Source of the DNA: Methanomassiliicoccales archaeon
Lineage (GTDB): Archaea; Thermoplasmatota; Thermoplasmata; SG8-5; JAGLSY01
Direction: 5' to 3'
NCBI GenBank assembly: GCA_030672365.1
Contig: DAOVGM010000087.1
Span: 1-38,053 of the forward strand
DNA length: 38,053 bases
Shown here one piece after another: positions 7,353 to 15,127 of this stretch (the stretch's first letter is position 1; each line of letters starts with the position of its first letter). The translations under genes were made by a program, and so were the position numbers. The notes under the pieces were generated by a model that was not told the origin of the DNA, ran no database searches, and worked only from the letters and a program-made list of their open reading frames with translations.

Positions 7353-9152
7353 TCAATTGGTTTTCTTCTCCACCGCCTTCACCTTCGGCGGGCACGACTG
7401 GAAGCATATTCCGCACTTGATGCACTTCTCGTGGTCTATCACGTGAACTTCCTTCTTCTCACCCGAAATCGCGCCCACCGGGCACTTCCTGGCGCATATC
7501 CCGCAGCCGATGCACTTCTCGGGGTTGATGGTGTACCAGATAAGGTCCTTGCAGACCAGCGCCGGGCACCGCTTGTTGTTGATGTGCTCCTCGTACTCCT
7601 CCCGGAAGTATCGAAGCGTGGTGAGAACAGGATTGGGTGCAGTGCCGCCCAGCGCACACAGCGAGCCGTTCTTAATGGTATAGGCCAACTCCTCCAGTTT
7701 TTGAAGGTCGGAGGGCTCTCCCCTGCCGGCCTTTATCTTGCCCAGTATCTCGTGCATTCGCTTCGTCCCGATTCTGCACGGAGGACATTTTCCGCAGGAT
7801 TCCTCCATCGTGAAACTGAGGAAGTAATGAGATAAATCAACCATGCAGGTGTCCTCGTCCAGCACGATGAGGCCGCCCGAGCCCATGATTGAGCCGGCGG
7901 CAGCCAGTGATTCGAAATCGACGTTTATCTCGCCGTCCTTGGCAGGTATGCAGCCTCCGGACGGGCCGCCGGTCTGGGCTGCCTTGAACGTCTTGCCGTC
8001 GGGCACCCCTCCGCCGATGTCGAAAATAATTTTATTGAGCGGCGTTCCCATCGGAACCTCCACAAGTCCGCTGTTCGCCACCTTGCCAGTTAGGGCGAAT
8101 ACAGCCGTTCCCGAGCATCCCTCCAAGCCGATTGACGCGAACCAATCGGCTCCCTTCGACAATATAACGGGAATGCTGGCCAGCGTCTTGACATTGTTGA
8201 TGTTCGTCGGCTTACCCCATACGCCGGACATTGCCGGATACGGAGGTCTGGGTGTCGGCATTCCGCGCTTGCCCATGATGGAAGCCATGAGGGCCGTTTC
8301 CTCGCCGCAGACGAAAGCCCCGGCGCCCTTCTTTATCTCGATGTCGAAGCTAAAGTCCTGGCCCATGATGTCCCGGCCGAGGTATCCGCGTTCCCTCGCC
8401 GTTTCGAGGGCGTATGCGAATCTCTCGATGGCCAGTGGGTATTCCGCGCGGACGTAGATGTAGCCGTGCGAAGCGCCGATTGCGTATCCTGCAATCACCA
8501 GCCCTTCGAGAACTGCGTGCGGGTCCGCCTCCAATATACTTCGGTCCATGAACGCACCGGGGTCTCCCTCGTCGGCGTTGCATATGACGTATTTCGGCTC
8601 CCCTTCGGCATTACGGCAGAACTGCCACTTCTTTCCCGTCGGGAATCCGGCACCGCCCCTTCCTCTCAGACCTGACTTCGAAACCACATCTATGACCTCT
8701 TCCGGTGTCATGGCCAGTGTCTTTTCGAGGGCGACGTATCCTCCCGCGGAAATGTAGTCGTCTATTTTCTCGGGGTCAATGTGACCGCAGTTTTGAAGAA
8801 TGACCCTCTGCTGGTTCTTGTAGAACATGATGTCCTTGTAATTCGGAACGTGCTGGCCAGTCTGCGGGTCTGTGTAAAGCAGGCGGTCGATGACCTCGCC
8901 CTTCTCCAGGTGCGTCTCGATGATTTCCTGAACGTCCTCGACCTTCACCTCGCAGTAGAAAATGTCGTCCGGCTCGATGATTAGTATCGGACCGCGCTGG
9001 CAGAAACCGTGACAGCCAGTCTGTTTAACTTCTACCTTCTCGGCGAGTCCGTGGACCTCGAGGAGGTTCTCCAACTCCTCCATGATTTCCGGCGATTTTG
9101 AAGAAACGCAGCCCGTCCCTCTGCAAATCAGGATCGTGCGTTCGGGCATCAC
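7353..9152 (-). CDS. nuoF: NuoF-like NADH-binding flavoprotein with extra ferredoxin domains
   Basis: This 599-residue protein oxidises or reduces NAD(H) through FMN. The N-terminal ~100 residues are a thioredoxin-like [2Fe-2S] domain (C10, C15, C47, C51). The NADH/FMN motif GLRGRGGAGFPTGKKW is at 161-176, with the flavin-site run NADEGDPGAF after it. The [4Fe-4S] ligands are in ESCGKCPPCRIGTKRM near 460, and the last ~60 residues hold two ferredoxin clusters (CIGCGICARKCP and CIKCGICFQSCP). This architecture matches HndC or HydB of soluble bifurcating complexes better than respiratory NuoF. The start overlaps the nuoE stop by 4 nt. No hydrogenase gene lies nearby, so its partner reaction is open. 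Confidence 0.93.
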   Translation of the reverse strand: MMPERTILICRGTGCVSSKSPEIMEELENLLEVHGLAEKVEVKQTGCHGFCQRGPILIIEPDDIFYCEVKVEDVQEIIETHLEKGEVIDRLLYTDPQTGQHVPNYKDIMFYKNQQRVILQNCGHIDPEKIDDYISAGGYVALEKTLAMTPEEVIDVVSKSGLRGRGGAGFPTGKKWQFCRNAEGEPKYVICNADEGDPGAFMDRSILEADPHAVLEGLVIAGYAIGASHGYIYVRAEYPLAIERFAYALETARERGYLGRDIMGQDFSFDIEIKKGAGAFVCGEETALMASIMGKRGMPTPRPPYPAMSGVWGKPTNINNVKTLASIPVILSKGADWFASIGLEGCSGTAVFALTGKVANSGLVEVPMGTPLNKIIFDIGGGVPDGKTFKAAQTGGPSGGCIPAKDGEINVDFESLAAAGSIMGSGGLIVLDEDTCMVDLSHYFLSFTMEESCGKCPPCRIGTKRMHEILGKIKAGRGEPSDLQKLEELAYTIKNGSLCALGGTAPNPVLTTLRYFREEYEEHINNKRCPALVCKDLIWYTINPEKCIGCGICARKCPVGAISGEKKEVHVIDHEKCIKCGICFQSCPPKVKAVEKKTN

Positions 9153-9613
9153 TCATCACCCCCGTTTCTGAGAGTGTCCAGCAATTCTCCGATCTTCTCC
9201 TGGGTCATCTTGCCGTAGACCTCATTGTCCACGACCATGACCGGAGCCAGTGCACAGCATCCGAGGCACGCTACCCTCTCGAGGCTGAACTTGCCGTCCT
9301 CGGTAGTCTCTTCCGGTTTAATGGCCAGATAGCTTTCCAGGACATCGAGGAGCGGGGTCGAGCCCTTGACGTGGCATGCCGTCCCCTGGCAGATCTTTAT
9401 CATGTGCTCCCCCGGCTCAATGAACTTGAACTGCTTGTAGAACGTGGCGACGCCGTAAATCCTGCTTTCAGGAATGGCCATCGCCTCGGAGACACTGGCT
9501 ATGGAATCCACGGAGAGGTAGCTGTCCTCCGCCTGGATGTCCTGAAGAATCTGAATAAGATTGCCCGGCCCGCGACCGTGAATGTTGATGATGTCCTCGA
9601 TATTACTGCTCAT
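9149..9613 (-). CDS. nuoE: NuoE-like [2Fe-2S] subunit
   Basis: This 154-residue protein is a full-length member of the 24-kDa NADH dehydrogenase family. The four cluster ligands are C75 and C80 (CQGTAC) and C116 and C120 (CLGCC), with the typical helical N-terminus and YGVATFYKQF motif. It transfers electrons between the NuoF flavin and other iron-sulfur centres. It is the first gene of the nuoE-nuoF-nuoG-nfnA-nfnB run. The ATG at 9613 follows GGGGGTCGG, and a TATA-like box at 9637-9646 fits a promoter directly upstream. Confidence 0.95.
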   Translation of the reverse strand: MSSNIEDIINIHGRGPGNLIQILQDIQAEDSYLSVDSIASVSEAMAIPESRIYGVATFYKQFKFIEPGEHMIKICQGTACHVKGSTPLLDVLESYLAIKPEETTEDGKFSLERVACLGCCALAPVMVVDNEVYGKMTQEKIGELLDTLRNGGDE

Positions 9614-9635
9614 CCGACCCCCAAAATGACAACAT

Positions 9636-9647
9636 CTATTTATGATT
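9636..9647 (-). promoter_or_regulatory. Probable TATA box for the nuoE operon
   Basis: On the minus strand this reads AAATCATAAATAG, an archaeal TATA-type sequence, 23-33 nt upstream of the nuoE start. Transcription would begin close to the ribosome binding site, giving a short leader. The gap to the lrp-type gene's stop (9688) is small and AT-rich. Confidence 0.5.
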
Positions 9648-9687
9648 TAACCCAGTGAAGTTGTTATGCATGTTTTTAAATCTATTA

Positions 9688-10221
9688 TTATTTAGCAGCG
9701 AAATCATATAATTCACTCATTCCGGGATTCTGTTTTCCTTCTGCTACTACGATGTAATTCACATCCACCATTACTGGCTTCTCGAGCAGGTACTCCTCAT
9801 ATACAACCCGTAGAGTATCGTAATATCTTCTTGCTGTGGCATGATTTTTTGCCGAGAACCTCATTATCCAGTCATATTCTCCATTGACGTAAAAGAGATC
9901 AATAAGACGTGCACCAATTGAACGCGGCACATCTTTCTCTATTCTGTCTATAACCAAGTCAGCAAACCCTCGACTCATCGGTTTGGTTTTAAGTAGGACG
10001 AGGTACATCTGATGACCTATTTTTTTTTGGTCAATGACAGCAGTGTAACCCCAGATAACCCTCTCATCTTCAAGTTTCTTTTTTCTTCGCCAAACACCTT
10101 GTCGATAACTGTTTATTTCTTTGGCTATCTCACCGACACTTTTTGTGGGGTCATCCAGTAATGCTTCTAATATCTCATCCTTATGCACGCTGTTATTACT
10201 TCCTTTCTTTTTTTTCCCCAT
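9688..10221 (-). CDS. Lrp/AsnC-family transcriptional regulator
   Basis: The protein has 177 residues if started at MGKKKKG, which is preceded by GGTGATAAT. A start eight codons upstream lacks a ribosome binding site. An N-terminal winged helix-turn-helix (DEILEALLDDPTKSVGEIAKEI and RRKKKLEDERVIWGYTAVID, given here as separate parts) precedes a C-terminal RAM-like sensing domain (YLVLLKTKPMS, YDWIMRFSAKN). The basic, Lys-rich N-terminus is short. It is divergent from nifX-like and gdhA and lies just upstream of the nuo operon, so either may be its target. The region is AT-rich compared with neighbours. Ligand unknown; an amino acid is typical of the family. Confidence 0.85.
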   Translation of the reverse strand: MGKKKKGSNNSVHKDEILEALLDDPTKSVGEIAKEINSYRQGVWRRKKKLEDERVIWGYTAVIDQKKIGHQMYLVLLKTKPMSRGFADLVIDRIEKDVPRSIGARLIDLFYVNGEYDWIMRFSAKNHATARRYYDTLRVVYEEYLLEKPVMVDVNYIVVAEGKQNPGMSELYDFAAK

Positions 10222-10701
10222 ATTATCACCACGGGTATCATGCATTGTTACTTTTGTGTATTTTTCCTTAATTTTTTTATGTGAAAGCCCTTGTTTCAGG
10301 GTTGATTCACACGATTATTGTTCTGTACTGTTACATTTTTAACATTTTTGTTGTTTTATTGTTACAAGTGTAACAGTTATCTGCTTTTAATCAACACCCA
10401 CATGTGTCTCAAGTAGATAAATATTTCTATAAATAATCAACAATTCCGAATTAAAAATGAAATTTCATTTTGAACGATTAAAATACTACACCCATCATCC
10501 TGATTGTTTACACGACAAAAGAGTAAAGATGGTGAAAAAATTAATTCATGATGTTGCAAAATGTTACTCTAAATATTCACATTATTTACAATTTCCATCA
10601 TTTTATTGATAAAAACGTCTCAAATTGTGTCAACACACCTCTAAATATGTCCTTTTACAATTAACAATCGCCATAACATGGCGAAAGAAAAGGTGGTGTA
10701 G
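10222..10701. promoter_or_regulatory. AT-rich divergent control region with operator-like palindromes
   Basis: This 480-bp gap has no convincing gene. It contains a 16-bp inverted repeat TGTTACA-AG-TGTAACA at 10360-10375, a further TGTTACA half site at 10329-10335, a hairpin GTGAA/TTCAC with inner CCCT/AGGG (10281-10310), the palindrome ATGAAATTTCAT (10457-10468), and a TATA-like CTAAATATG at 10641-10649. A small hairpin CGCCAT/ATGGCG (10669-10683) would sit at the start of the nifX-like mRNA. The palindromes are good candidates for binding by the adjacent Lrp/AsnC dimer; this is inferred. Confidence 0.6.
10360..10375. promoter_or_regulatory. Operator-like inverted repeat TGTTACA-N2-TGTAACA
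   Basis: A perfect 7-2-7 inverted repeat about 140 bp upstream of the lrp-type start, with another half site 25 bp to its left. Length and symmetry are as expected for a dimeric helix-turn-helix regulator, so autoregulation is likely. Binding is not shown. Confidence 0.55.
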
Positions 10702-11043
10702 ATGAAAGTCCTAATAACGTCATCTGGAGCAGATTTGGAATCTCAAGTGTTTCCACAATTTGACAGAAGCCCATATTATTTGATTGTCGAAACAGTAACA
10801 ATGGGTTTTGAGACAAAATGTATCGAGGATTCTGAGAGTTCAAACGCTGGAATTGACATTGCTTTGACGGCAATCGAAAGAGGGGTGGAAGTAGTATTAA
10901 CTGGAGACATCAGCGACGAGGTTCATGAAATGCTGACGAACGCCGGAGTTACCGTGATATTGAATTGTAACGGAACTTTGCACAAACACCTGGACAGTCT
11001 TATCGCACACGGATTTGATGAGGCACAATTTGCTTGCGTGTAA
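10702..11043 (+). CDS. NifX/NafY-type FeMo-cofactor-binding family protein
   Basis: This 113-residue single-domain protein matches the dinitrogenase iron-molybdenum cofactor biosynthesis fold (NifX, NafY, C-terminal NifB). The family pattern is clear: beta-start MKVLITSSGADLESQV, FPQFDRSPYYLIVE, and GVEVVLTGDISDEVHEML. Many archaea have such small proteins without nitrogenase, and their role is unclear (metal-cluster carrier or redox sensor). No nif genes are in the window. It lies 19 nt upstream of glutamate dehydrogenase and shares its promoter, so a nitrogen or redox link is suggested. ATG at 10702 follows GGTGGTGTAG. Confidence 0.82.
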   Translation: MKVLITSSGADLESQVFPQFDRSPYYLIVETVTMGFETKCIEDSESSNAGIDIALTAIERGVEVVLTGDISDEVHEMLTNAGVTVILNCNGTLHKHLDSLIAHGFDEAQFACV

Positions 11044-11062
11044 ATGAGTAGAGAGTGATTGT

Positions 11063-12397
11063 ATGGCTGAAGAATTGAATCCGTTTAAGATAGCACAGCA
11101 GCAACTGGATAAAGTCGCTGGTTTGCTGAATTTGAAGAAAGGCATTCATGAATATCTGAGATACCCGCACAGGGAGCTGACAGTAAACTTTCCGGTGAAG
11201 ATGGACAACGGGGACATCAAAGAATTCACAGGCTACAGAGTTCAATACAACAATGCCCGGGGTCCCTGCAAAGGCGGTATACGTTATCACTGGAACGTAT
11301 CGCTGGACGAGGTCAGAGCGCTGGCTGCCTGGATGACCTGGAAAACAGCGGTCGTCGGCATACCTTATGGCGGTGCCAAAGGCGGCGTTATCTGCAACCC
11401 CAAAGAAATGTCGATGGGCGAACTCGAAAGGCTGACAAGGCGTTTCACAGCCGAGATTTCGCCGATAATCGGACCGGAGAGGGACATTCCGGCACCAGAT
11501 GTCTATACCGATGCTCAAACGATGGCCTGGATAATGGACACTTACAGCATGATCAAAGGCTACAGCGTTCCCGGTGTGGTAACGGGAAAACCACTTCACA
11601 TCGGCGGCTCCTTGGGAAGGAACGAAGCCACTGCCAGAGGTTGTATGTTCACAATCCGGGAGGCTCTAAAAAAGATGGACTACAAAGTTATATCTCCTGA
11701 GGTCTGGAACAATAAGTGTGAGACAAATGAGAATGATAATTGCGACGGTGATGAGGGAAACGGATTTATGATAGATGAAGCCACTGTGGCTGTCCAGGGA
11801 TTTGGGAATGCCGGCTCAATTGCTGCTACACTTCTCAGCGAAAAAGGAGCAAAGGTGATTGCTGTAAGTGATAGCAAAGGTGGAATAATTAACAAAGATG
11901 GGCTGGATGTCAATGATGTAATAGGCCATAAAGCGAAGACTGGCTCGGTCACGGGTTTTGATGGCACTGAAAAACTTGAGCCAAAACAAGTTCTTGAAGT
12001 CGAATGTGACGTTCTGGTCCCAGCCGCATTAGAGAACCAGATAACCGGAGAAAACGTAGATAATCTCAAAACGAAGATTGTGGCAGAGGCCGCAAACGGT
12101 CCGACAACCCCTGAAGCAGACCGGATACTCTTTGACAAAAAAATAATGGTACTGCCAGACATATTGGCGAACGCCGGTGGTGTAACTGTCTCCTATTTCG
12201 AATGGGTCCAGGGTCTACAATCATTCTTCTGGTCTGAAAGGGATGTCAATTGTCGATTAAAGGAAATCATGGTCAGGTCTTTCGATGATGTCTACAAAAT
12301 GAGCCAGAAAAACAATGTGGACATGAGAACCGGAGCATATATGTTAGCCGTTGACAGAGTTGCAGAAGCGATAAAATATCGGGGAATATTCCCATAA
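11063..12397 (+). CDS. gdhA: Glutamate dehydrogenase (Glu/Leu/Phe/Val dehydrogenase family)
   Basis: This 444-residue enzyme catalyses reversible oxidative deamination of glutamate to 2-oxoglutarate with NAD(P). Family motifs include the substrate-binding region GPCKGGIRYH, the catalytic lysine in PYGGAKGGV, DIPAPDVYTD, and the nucleotide motif VAVQGFGNAG. The length is slightly above the usual archaeal ~415-420 residues because of a hydrophilic insertion at about 214-233, with two cysteines (NNKCETNENDNC) just before the Rossmann domain. ATG at 11063 is preceded by GAGAGTGAT. It is the second gene after the nifX-like gene, across from an Lrp regulator. Identity is firm; cofactor preference was not determined. 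Confidence 0.95.
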   Translation: MAEELNPFKIAQQQLDKVAGLLNLKKGIHEYLRYPHRELTVNFPVKMDNGDIKEFTGYRVQYNNARGPCKGGIRYHWNVSLDEVRALAAWMTWKTAVVGIPYGGAKGGVICNPKEMSMGELERLTRRFTAEISPIIGPERDIPAPDVYTDAQTMAWIMDTYSMIKGYSVPGVVTGKPLHIGGSLGRNEATARGCMFTIREALKKMDYKVISPEVWNNKCETNENDNCDGDEGNGFMIDEATVAVQGFGNAGSIAATLLSEKGAKVIAVSDSKGGIINKDGLDVNDVIGHKAKTGSVTGFDGTEKLEPKQVLEVECDVLVPAALENQITGENVDNLKTKIVAEAANGPTTPEADRILFDKKIMVLPDILANAGGVTVSYFEWVQGLQSFFWSERDVNCRLKEIMVRSFDDVYKMSQKNNVDMRTGAYMLAVDRVAEAIKYRGIFP

Positions 12398-12472
12398 TCA
12401 TCAATCCAAAATCACACTCACCAGCCTATTGGGGATATCAAGCCTCCATATGGATAAACTTACTGGTGGGAT

Positions 12473-12500
12473 GCAGGGGTGGGTGGTCGTCCACCCCTGC
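12473..12500 (+). terminator. Perfect 10-bp hairpin between gdhA and pdxT
   Basis: GCAGGGGTGG (12473-12482) and CCACCCCTGC (12491-12500) pair with an 8-nt loop between the convergent ends of gdhA and pdxT. A short AT stretch follows. It may end transcription from either side or protect 3' ends. The rest of the 144-bp gap shows nothing clear. Confidence 0.55.
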
Positions 12501-12541
12501 AATATACCGCATATCAGAATGATTTGGTTAGGATGAGAGCT

Positions 12542-13141
12542 TTATTTCAGAATTGAATCTATGAACATCTTGTGTATTCGCAGGTCGTCCGTCAACTCGG
12601 GGTGGAAAGCGACAGCCAGCAGGTTTTCCTTACGCGCCAAGACCACACCCTCGGCGACACTGGCCAGAGGCACGACAGCCCCGCGAACATCGGTTATCGC
12701 GGGTGCCCTGATGAAAACCGCGTTGTACGGCTCGTCAAACCCGTCGATAGCCAGCATCTGCTCGAACGATTCCCTTTGCCTGCCAAACGCGTTCCTCTCG
12801 ACAGTCATCTCCATCAGGCCGAGAACCTCGACGTCGCCGGTTTCGGAATGACCGTCGACTTCATCTGCCAGGATCAGACAGCCGGCGCAGGTCCCCATAA
12901 TAGGCAGGTCCTCCTTGGCCAGCTCGATTATCTTGCCGGCAATTCCGAGGCGCTTCATGTGCCGTGAAATCGTACTGCTCTCTCCTCCGGGAATGATTAT
13001 GCCGTCCGAGTTCGACAGGTCAGAGGCGCTCCGAACCGAAAAGACCTCGCCTTCAATGCCCATTTCCTCGAAGCACCGGACAACAACAGCCAGATGTTCA
13101 GAGACCGCGCCCTGCAGACCGATGACCCCAATCCTCATCAT
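12542..13141 (-). CDS. pdxT: Pyridoxal 5'-phosphate synthase glutaminase subunit PdxT
   Basis: This 199-residue protein is the glutaminase of PLP synthase; it releases ammonia from glutamine for the PdxS synthase. The class-I amidotransferase triad is visible: the nucleophile in GTCAGCLIL (Cys at about 85), and the C-terminal His-Glu in AFHPELTDD. N-terminal GVIGLQGAVSEH and PGGESSTISRH are typical of PdxT. Either ATG of MMRIG could start it (13141 or 13138). A TATA-like element at about 13162-13171 gives a nearly leaderless transcript. pdxS is not in the window. Identity is firm. Confidence 0.95.
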   Translation of the reverse strand: MMRIGVIGLQGAVSEHLAVVVRCFEEMGIEGEVFSVRSASDLSNSDGIIIPGGESSTISRHMKRLGIAGKIIELAKEDLPIMGTCAGCLILADEVDGHSETGDVEVLGLMEMTVERNAFGRQRESFEQMLAIDGFDEPYNAVFIRAPAITDVRGAVVPLASVAEGVVLARKENLLAVAFHPELTDDLRIHKMFIDSILK

Positions 13142-13193
13142 GACAGGGAAAAGGTATGCCGGATATAATCATTATGTGCCGACAATGCCAGCC

Positions 13194-13375
13194 GCTCCGA
13201 GCAGGACTTGGGGGGTCGGGCAAGCAATGTTGCGTTAAATGCGCAACATTATCCTTCGGGATGCGAAGCGAACCGAAGGATGGCTAGCGCAGGAGCGGGG
13301 TGGGGGGTGCATGAAATGTGTGGGGTGGGCCAAAAAGGCGTAAGGGTGGGGGGAGAAGAGATTGGTTGGGGAGGG
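13194..13375 (+). repeat. G-rich structured intergenic element, copy B (with two inserted hairpins and two G-modules)
   Basis: The outer stem is GCTCC/GGAGC (13194-13198/13292-13296), with CGAGCAGG, a G-rich loop and an inner 4-bp stem CTTG/CAAG. The 3' side is expanded by hairpins AATGTTGCG/CGCAACATT (13226-13234/13242-13250) and ATCCTTCGG/CCGAAGGAT (13251-13259/13273-13281, loop GATGCGAAGCGAA). Two G-modules follow: GGGTGGGGGG-N13-TGGGGTGGG (to 13329) and GGGTGGGGGG-N13-TGGGGAGGG (13344-13375). It ends 20 nt from the stop codon of the minus-strand gene at 13396. Function unknown. Confidence 0.85.
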
Positions 13376-13395
13376 TCATAAACAGACTTGGCCAG

Positions 13396-13884
13396 CTACT
13401 CATATTGGTTAGTCGAGCATGCCACCGCAGCCCCTATCGGGAAGAACGATATCATGTTGAAGAATGAAAGAAGAACATACCACCACATCTGGCGCGAGTA
13501 ATTCACGCCGAAATCCAAGAAAATGTCCATCCTGTACGGCGTGTAGAAAAGGTAAAGCATGAGGGCGATGGCCAGCATCCCTATGAAGATGGATAAAGCC
13601 ATCGTTCTCCTGATATGCTGGAACGAAAGCCCGTACACGTAGCCGGTGAAGAACGGGCCTCCCGCAAATACGGCCAGTCCAAAAATCGAGCCGAAAAGGG
13701 TGAACGGCAGTTCGAGAAGCGAGTACAGGAGGTAGATGGTCGTGAGAATGAGAACCGCCAGTATGCTTTTAACGATTACCCACGGCCATGTGTGGAATCT
13801 CATTTTCGGCAGTGGCGAATCTTCCTGGTGCTCGTAGAGCTCGATCAGGCCCTGGATTGCCTCGTCGGTGACCTCGCTGGCCAT
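13396..13884 (-). CDS. Hypothetical four-helix membrane protein
   Basis: This 162-residue protein starts at MASEVTDEA; the ATG at 13884 follows GGGAGGTG, whereas an in-frame GTG three codons upstream overlaps that ribosome binding site. After a ~35-residue cytosolic N-terminus it has about four hydrophobic helices (WVIVKSILAVLILTTIYLLY, LFGSIFGLAVFAGGPFF, MALSIFIGMLAIALMLYLF, YVLLSFFNMISFFPIGAAVA). No family is recognised. Its start lies 1 nt from the stop of the upstream membrane protein (13886), so the two are surely coupled and may act together in the envelope. Confidence 0.75.
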   Translation of the reverse strand: MASEVTDEAIQGLIELYEHQEDSPLPKMRFHTWPWVIVKSILAVLILTTIYLLYSLLELPFTLFGSIFGLAVFAGGPFFTGYVYGLSFQHIRRTMALSIFIGMLAIALMLYLFYTPYRMDIFLDFGVNYSRQMWWYVLLSFFNMISFFPIGAAVACSTNQYE

Positions 13885-13885
13885 A

Positions 13886-14350
13886 TCAGGCACCTCCCTG
13901 GACGTAGGTCAGGGGCACGAGCGCATCCCTCGATATCACATAAATCGTGAAATCGACCCGTATCCGGGATGCGGGGTCGATGATTATCTGGTAGTCCGGC
14001 AAGGTCGACGGAAACACGATTTCGACGTCGGTCGTCGAGTCCCGCCAGAGTATCGGGCCTGTCGAGTTCAGGGCGATTGTAACATTATTGAAATTCGGGT
14101 TGCCGGGAACGGTCAATGTCGCATTCCAGATGCCCAGCTCGAACTCGCCCGGATTTGTGAACGAAAAATTCAGCAACACTGTGCCCAGGCCGGTCGATAT
14201 GTCGTTCAGCTCGACGTCGACCCCGTAGCCCTCTTCCGCATAAGCCAGATAGGTGCTCATCGTGATGGGCAGCATTATTATCGACACTATTCCCACGATG
14301 AAGAATATCAGGTGAAGCCAGACGTTGAGAGGCAGGGCCCGGAACTTCAT
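13886..14350 (-). CDS. Membrane-anchored extracytoplasmic beta-domain protein (LEA14-like)
   Basis: The protein has 154 residues from MKFRALPLN; this ATG at 14350 follows GGAGGTG. The frame is open eight codons further upstream without a good site. One N-terminal membrane anchor (LIFFIVGIVSIIMLPITMS) is followed by a domain with alternating beta-type segments (VDVELNDIS, TVLLNFSFTNPGEFELGIWN, VTIALNSTGP). The pattern NFSFTNPGEF..I resembles LEA14/WHy-type domains, a weak call. It sits between a winged-helix gene and another membrane protein on the same strand. Function unknown. Confidence 0.7.
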   Translation of the reverse strand: MKFRALPLNVWLHLIFFIVGIVSIIMLPITMSTYLAYAEEGYGVDVELNDISTGLGTVLLNFSFTNPGEFELGIWNATLTVPGNPNFNNVTIALNSTGPILWRDSTTDVEIVFPSTLPDYQIIIDPASRIRVDFTIYVISRDALVPLTYVQGGA

Positions 14351-14380
14351 GGGTAAGGTGCACCTCCATTCCATTCCCCG

Positions 14381-14695
14381 TCATCCGTACATCGGGCCGT
14401 CATATTCCTCCACCTCCCTGGCCTTCATGCCTTTCTTGTGCTTCAACCGCTTTTTCTGGGTCGGATTGCGGCCTGTGAACCGGAAATTCCGGCTGATAAG
14501 GTCCACATAAGTCTTGTCGGGCAGGGGCCGAACCTCCACCAATCCCTTGTGAGCCAGGCCTTTCAGGGCACGCTGTAAACGGACGATAGACACATGCAGT
14601 TTCCTCTCCATCTCGTCCAGTGTAATCGGATAGGCCTCCTGAAGCAGTCTGAGAATTCTCGCCTCCAGACTGCTGCTGTTAAACTCATGGGCCAT
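14381..14695 (-). CDS. Winged-helix DNA-binding protein
   Basis: This 104-residue protein has an N-terminal winged-helix domain (EARILRLLQEAYPITLDEME, KLHVSIVRLQRALKGLAHKG, then wing LVEVRPLPDKTYVDLI). The C-terminal ~35 residues are very basic (RNPTQKKRLKHKKGMKAR), possibly for nucleic-acid contact. The ATG at 14695 follows GGAGATATTA. It is the first of three closely spaced genes including the two membrane proteins downstream and may regulate them. Target unknown. Confidence 0.78.
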   Translation of the reverse strand: MAHEFNSSSLEARILRLLQEAYPITLDEMERKLHVSIVRLQRALKGLAHKGLVEVRPLPDKTYVDLISRNFRFTGRNPTQKKRLKHKKGMKAREVEEYDGPMYG

Positions 14696-14768
14696 TAATA
14701 TCTCCTTCTTCTCCGAAGCGTTGATTGTGCTTCTTCTCCATCTTCTACGGAGTAGAGAGTATAAAAAT

Positions 14769-15059
14769 TTAACCGAACATATTGCTGGCCGGTTTCTCTT
14801 TCTTGTCCTCTTTATCCACGGCTCTGATTATGTCAATCGAGATTATCATGTGAGAGGGGATCACCCGAATGCGGCCGGCCATTTCCTTGTGGGACTCGTC
14901 CAGCTCGATGCAGAAGCCGTCGTCCGGCCCTATCGGCGTGTAGCCCATGAACTTGCCGTGCGTTATCTGGGGGGCGTCCTTCGACTCTATGGACTTGACC
15001 CTGTACTTGGAGCCAACAGTCAAAACTATGTTATTTTCATCGTCCTTTTTCTTCACCAT
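14769..15059 (-). CDS. Small conserved-looking protein with SH3/Sm-like beta pattern
   Basis: This 96-residue protein begins MVKKKDDENN; its ATG at 15059 follows GGAGGAAATGAG. A GTG six codons upstream overlaps the ribosome binding site and is less likely. The sequence has a beta-rich core (NIVLTVGSKYRVKSIE, HGKFMGYTPIGPDDGFCIEL, RIRVIPSHMIISIDII) with charged ends. The pattern suggests a small barrel like Sm or SH3 folds, but no family is confidently recognised. It lies between winged-helix genes on the same strand. Function unknown. Confidence 0.7.
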   Translation of the reverse strand: MVKKKDDENNIVLTVGSKYRVKSIESKDAPQITHGKFMGYTPIGPDDGFCIELDESHKEMAGRIRVIPSHMIISIDIIRAVDKEDKKEKPASNMFG

Positions 15060-15127
15060 CTCATTTCCTCCTTTCACCTGTCCAATATCATCAAATATCC
15101 GGTTTATTTTCCTTCCTTATCAAAGGA

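Noticed and set aside
10702-11043. Evidence for nitrogen fixation
   Set aside because: Only a NifX-like single domain is present, which is widespread in archaea without nitrogenase; no nifHDK genes are in the window.
12473-12500. Seventh copy of the G-rich element
   Set aside because: It has a G-rich arm but no GAGCAG core and no G3NG6-N13 module; it is treated as a simple terminator-like hairpin.
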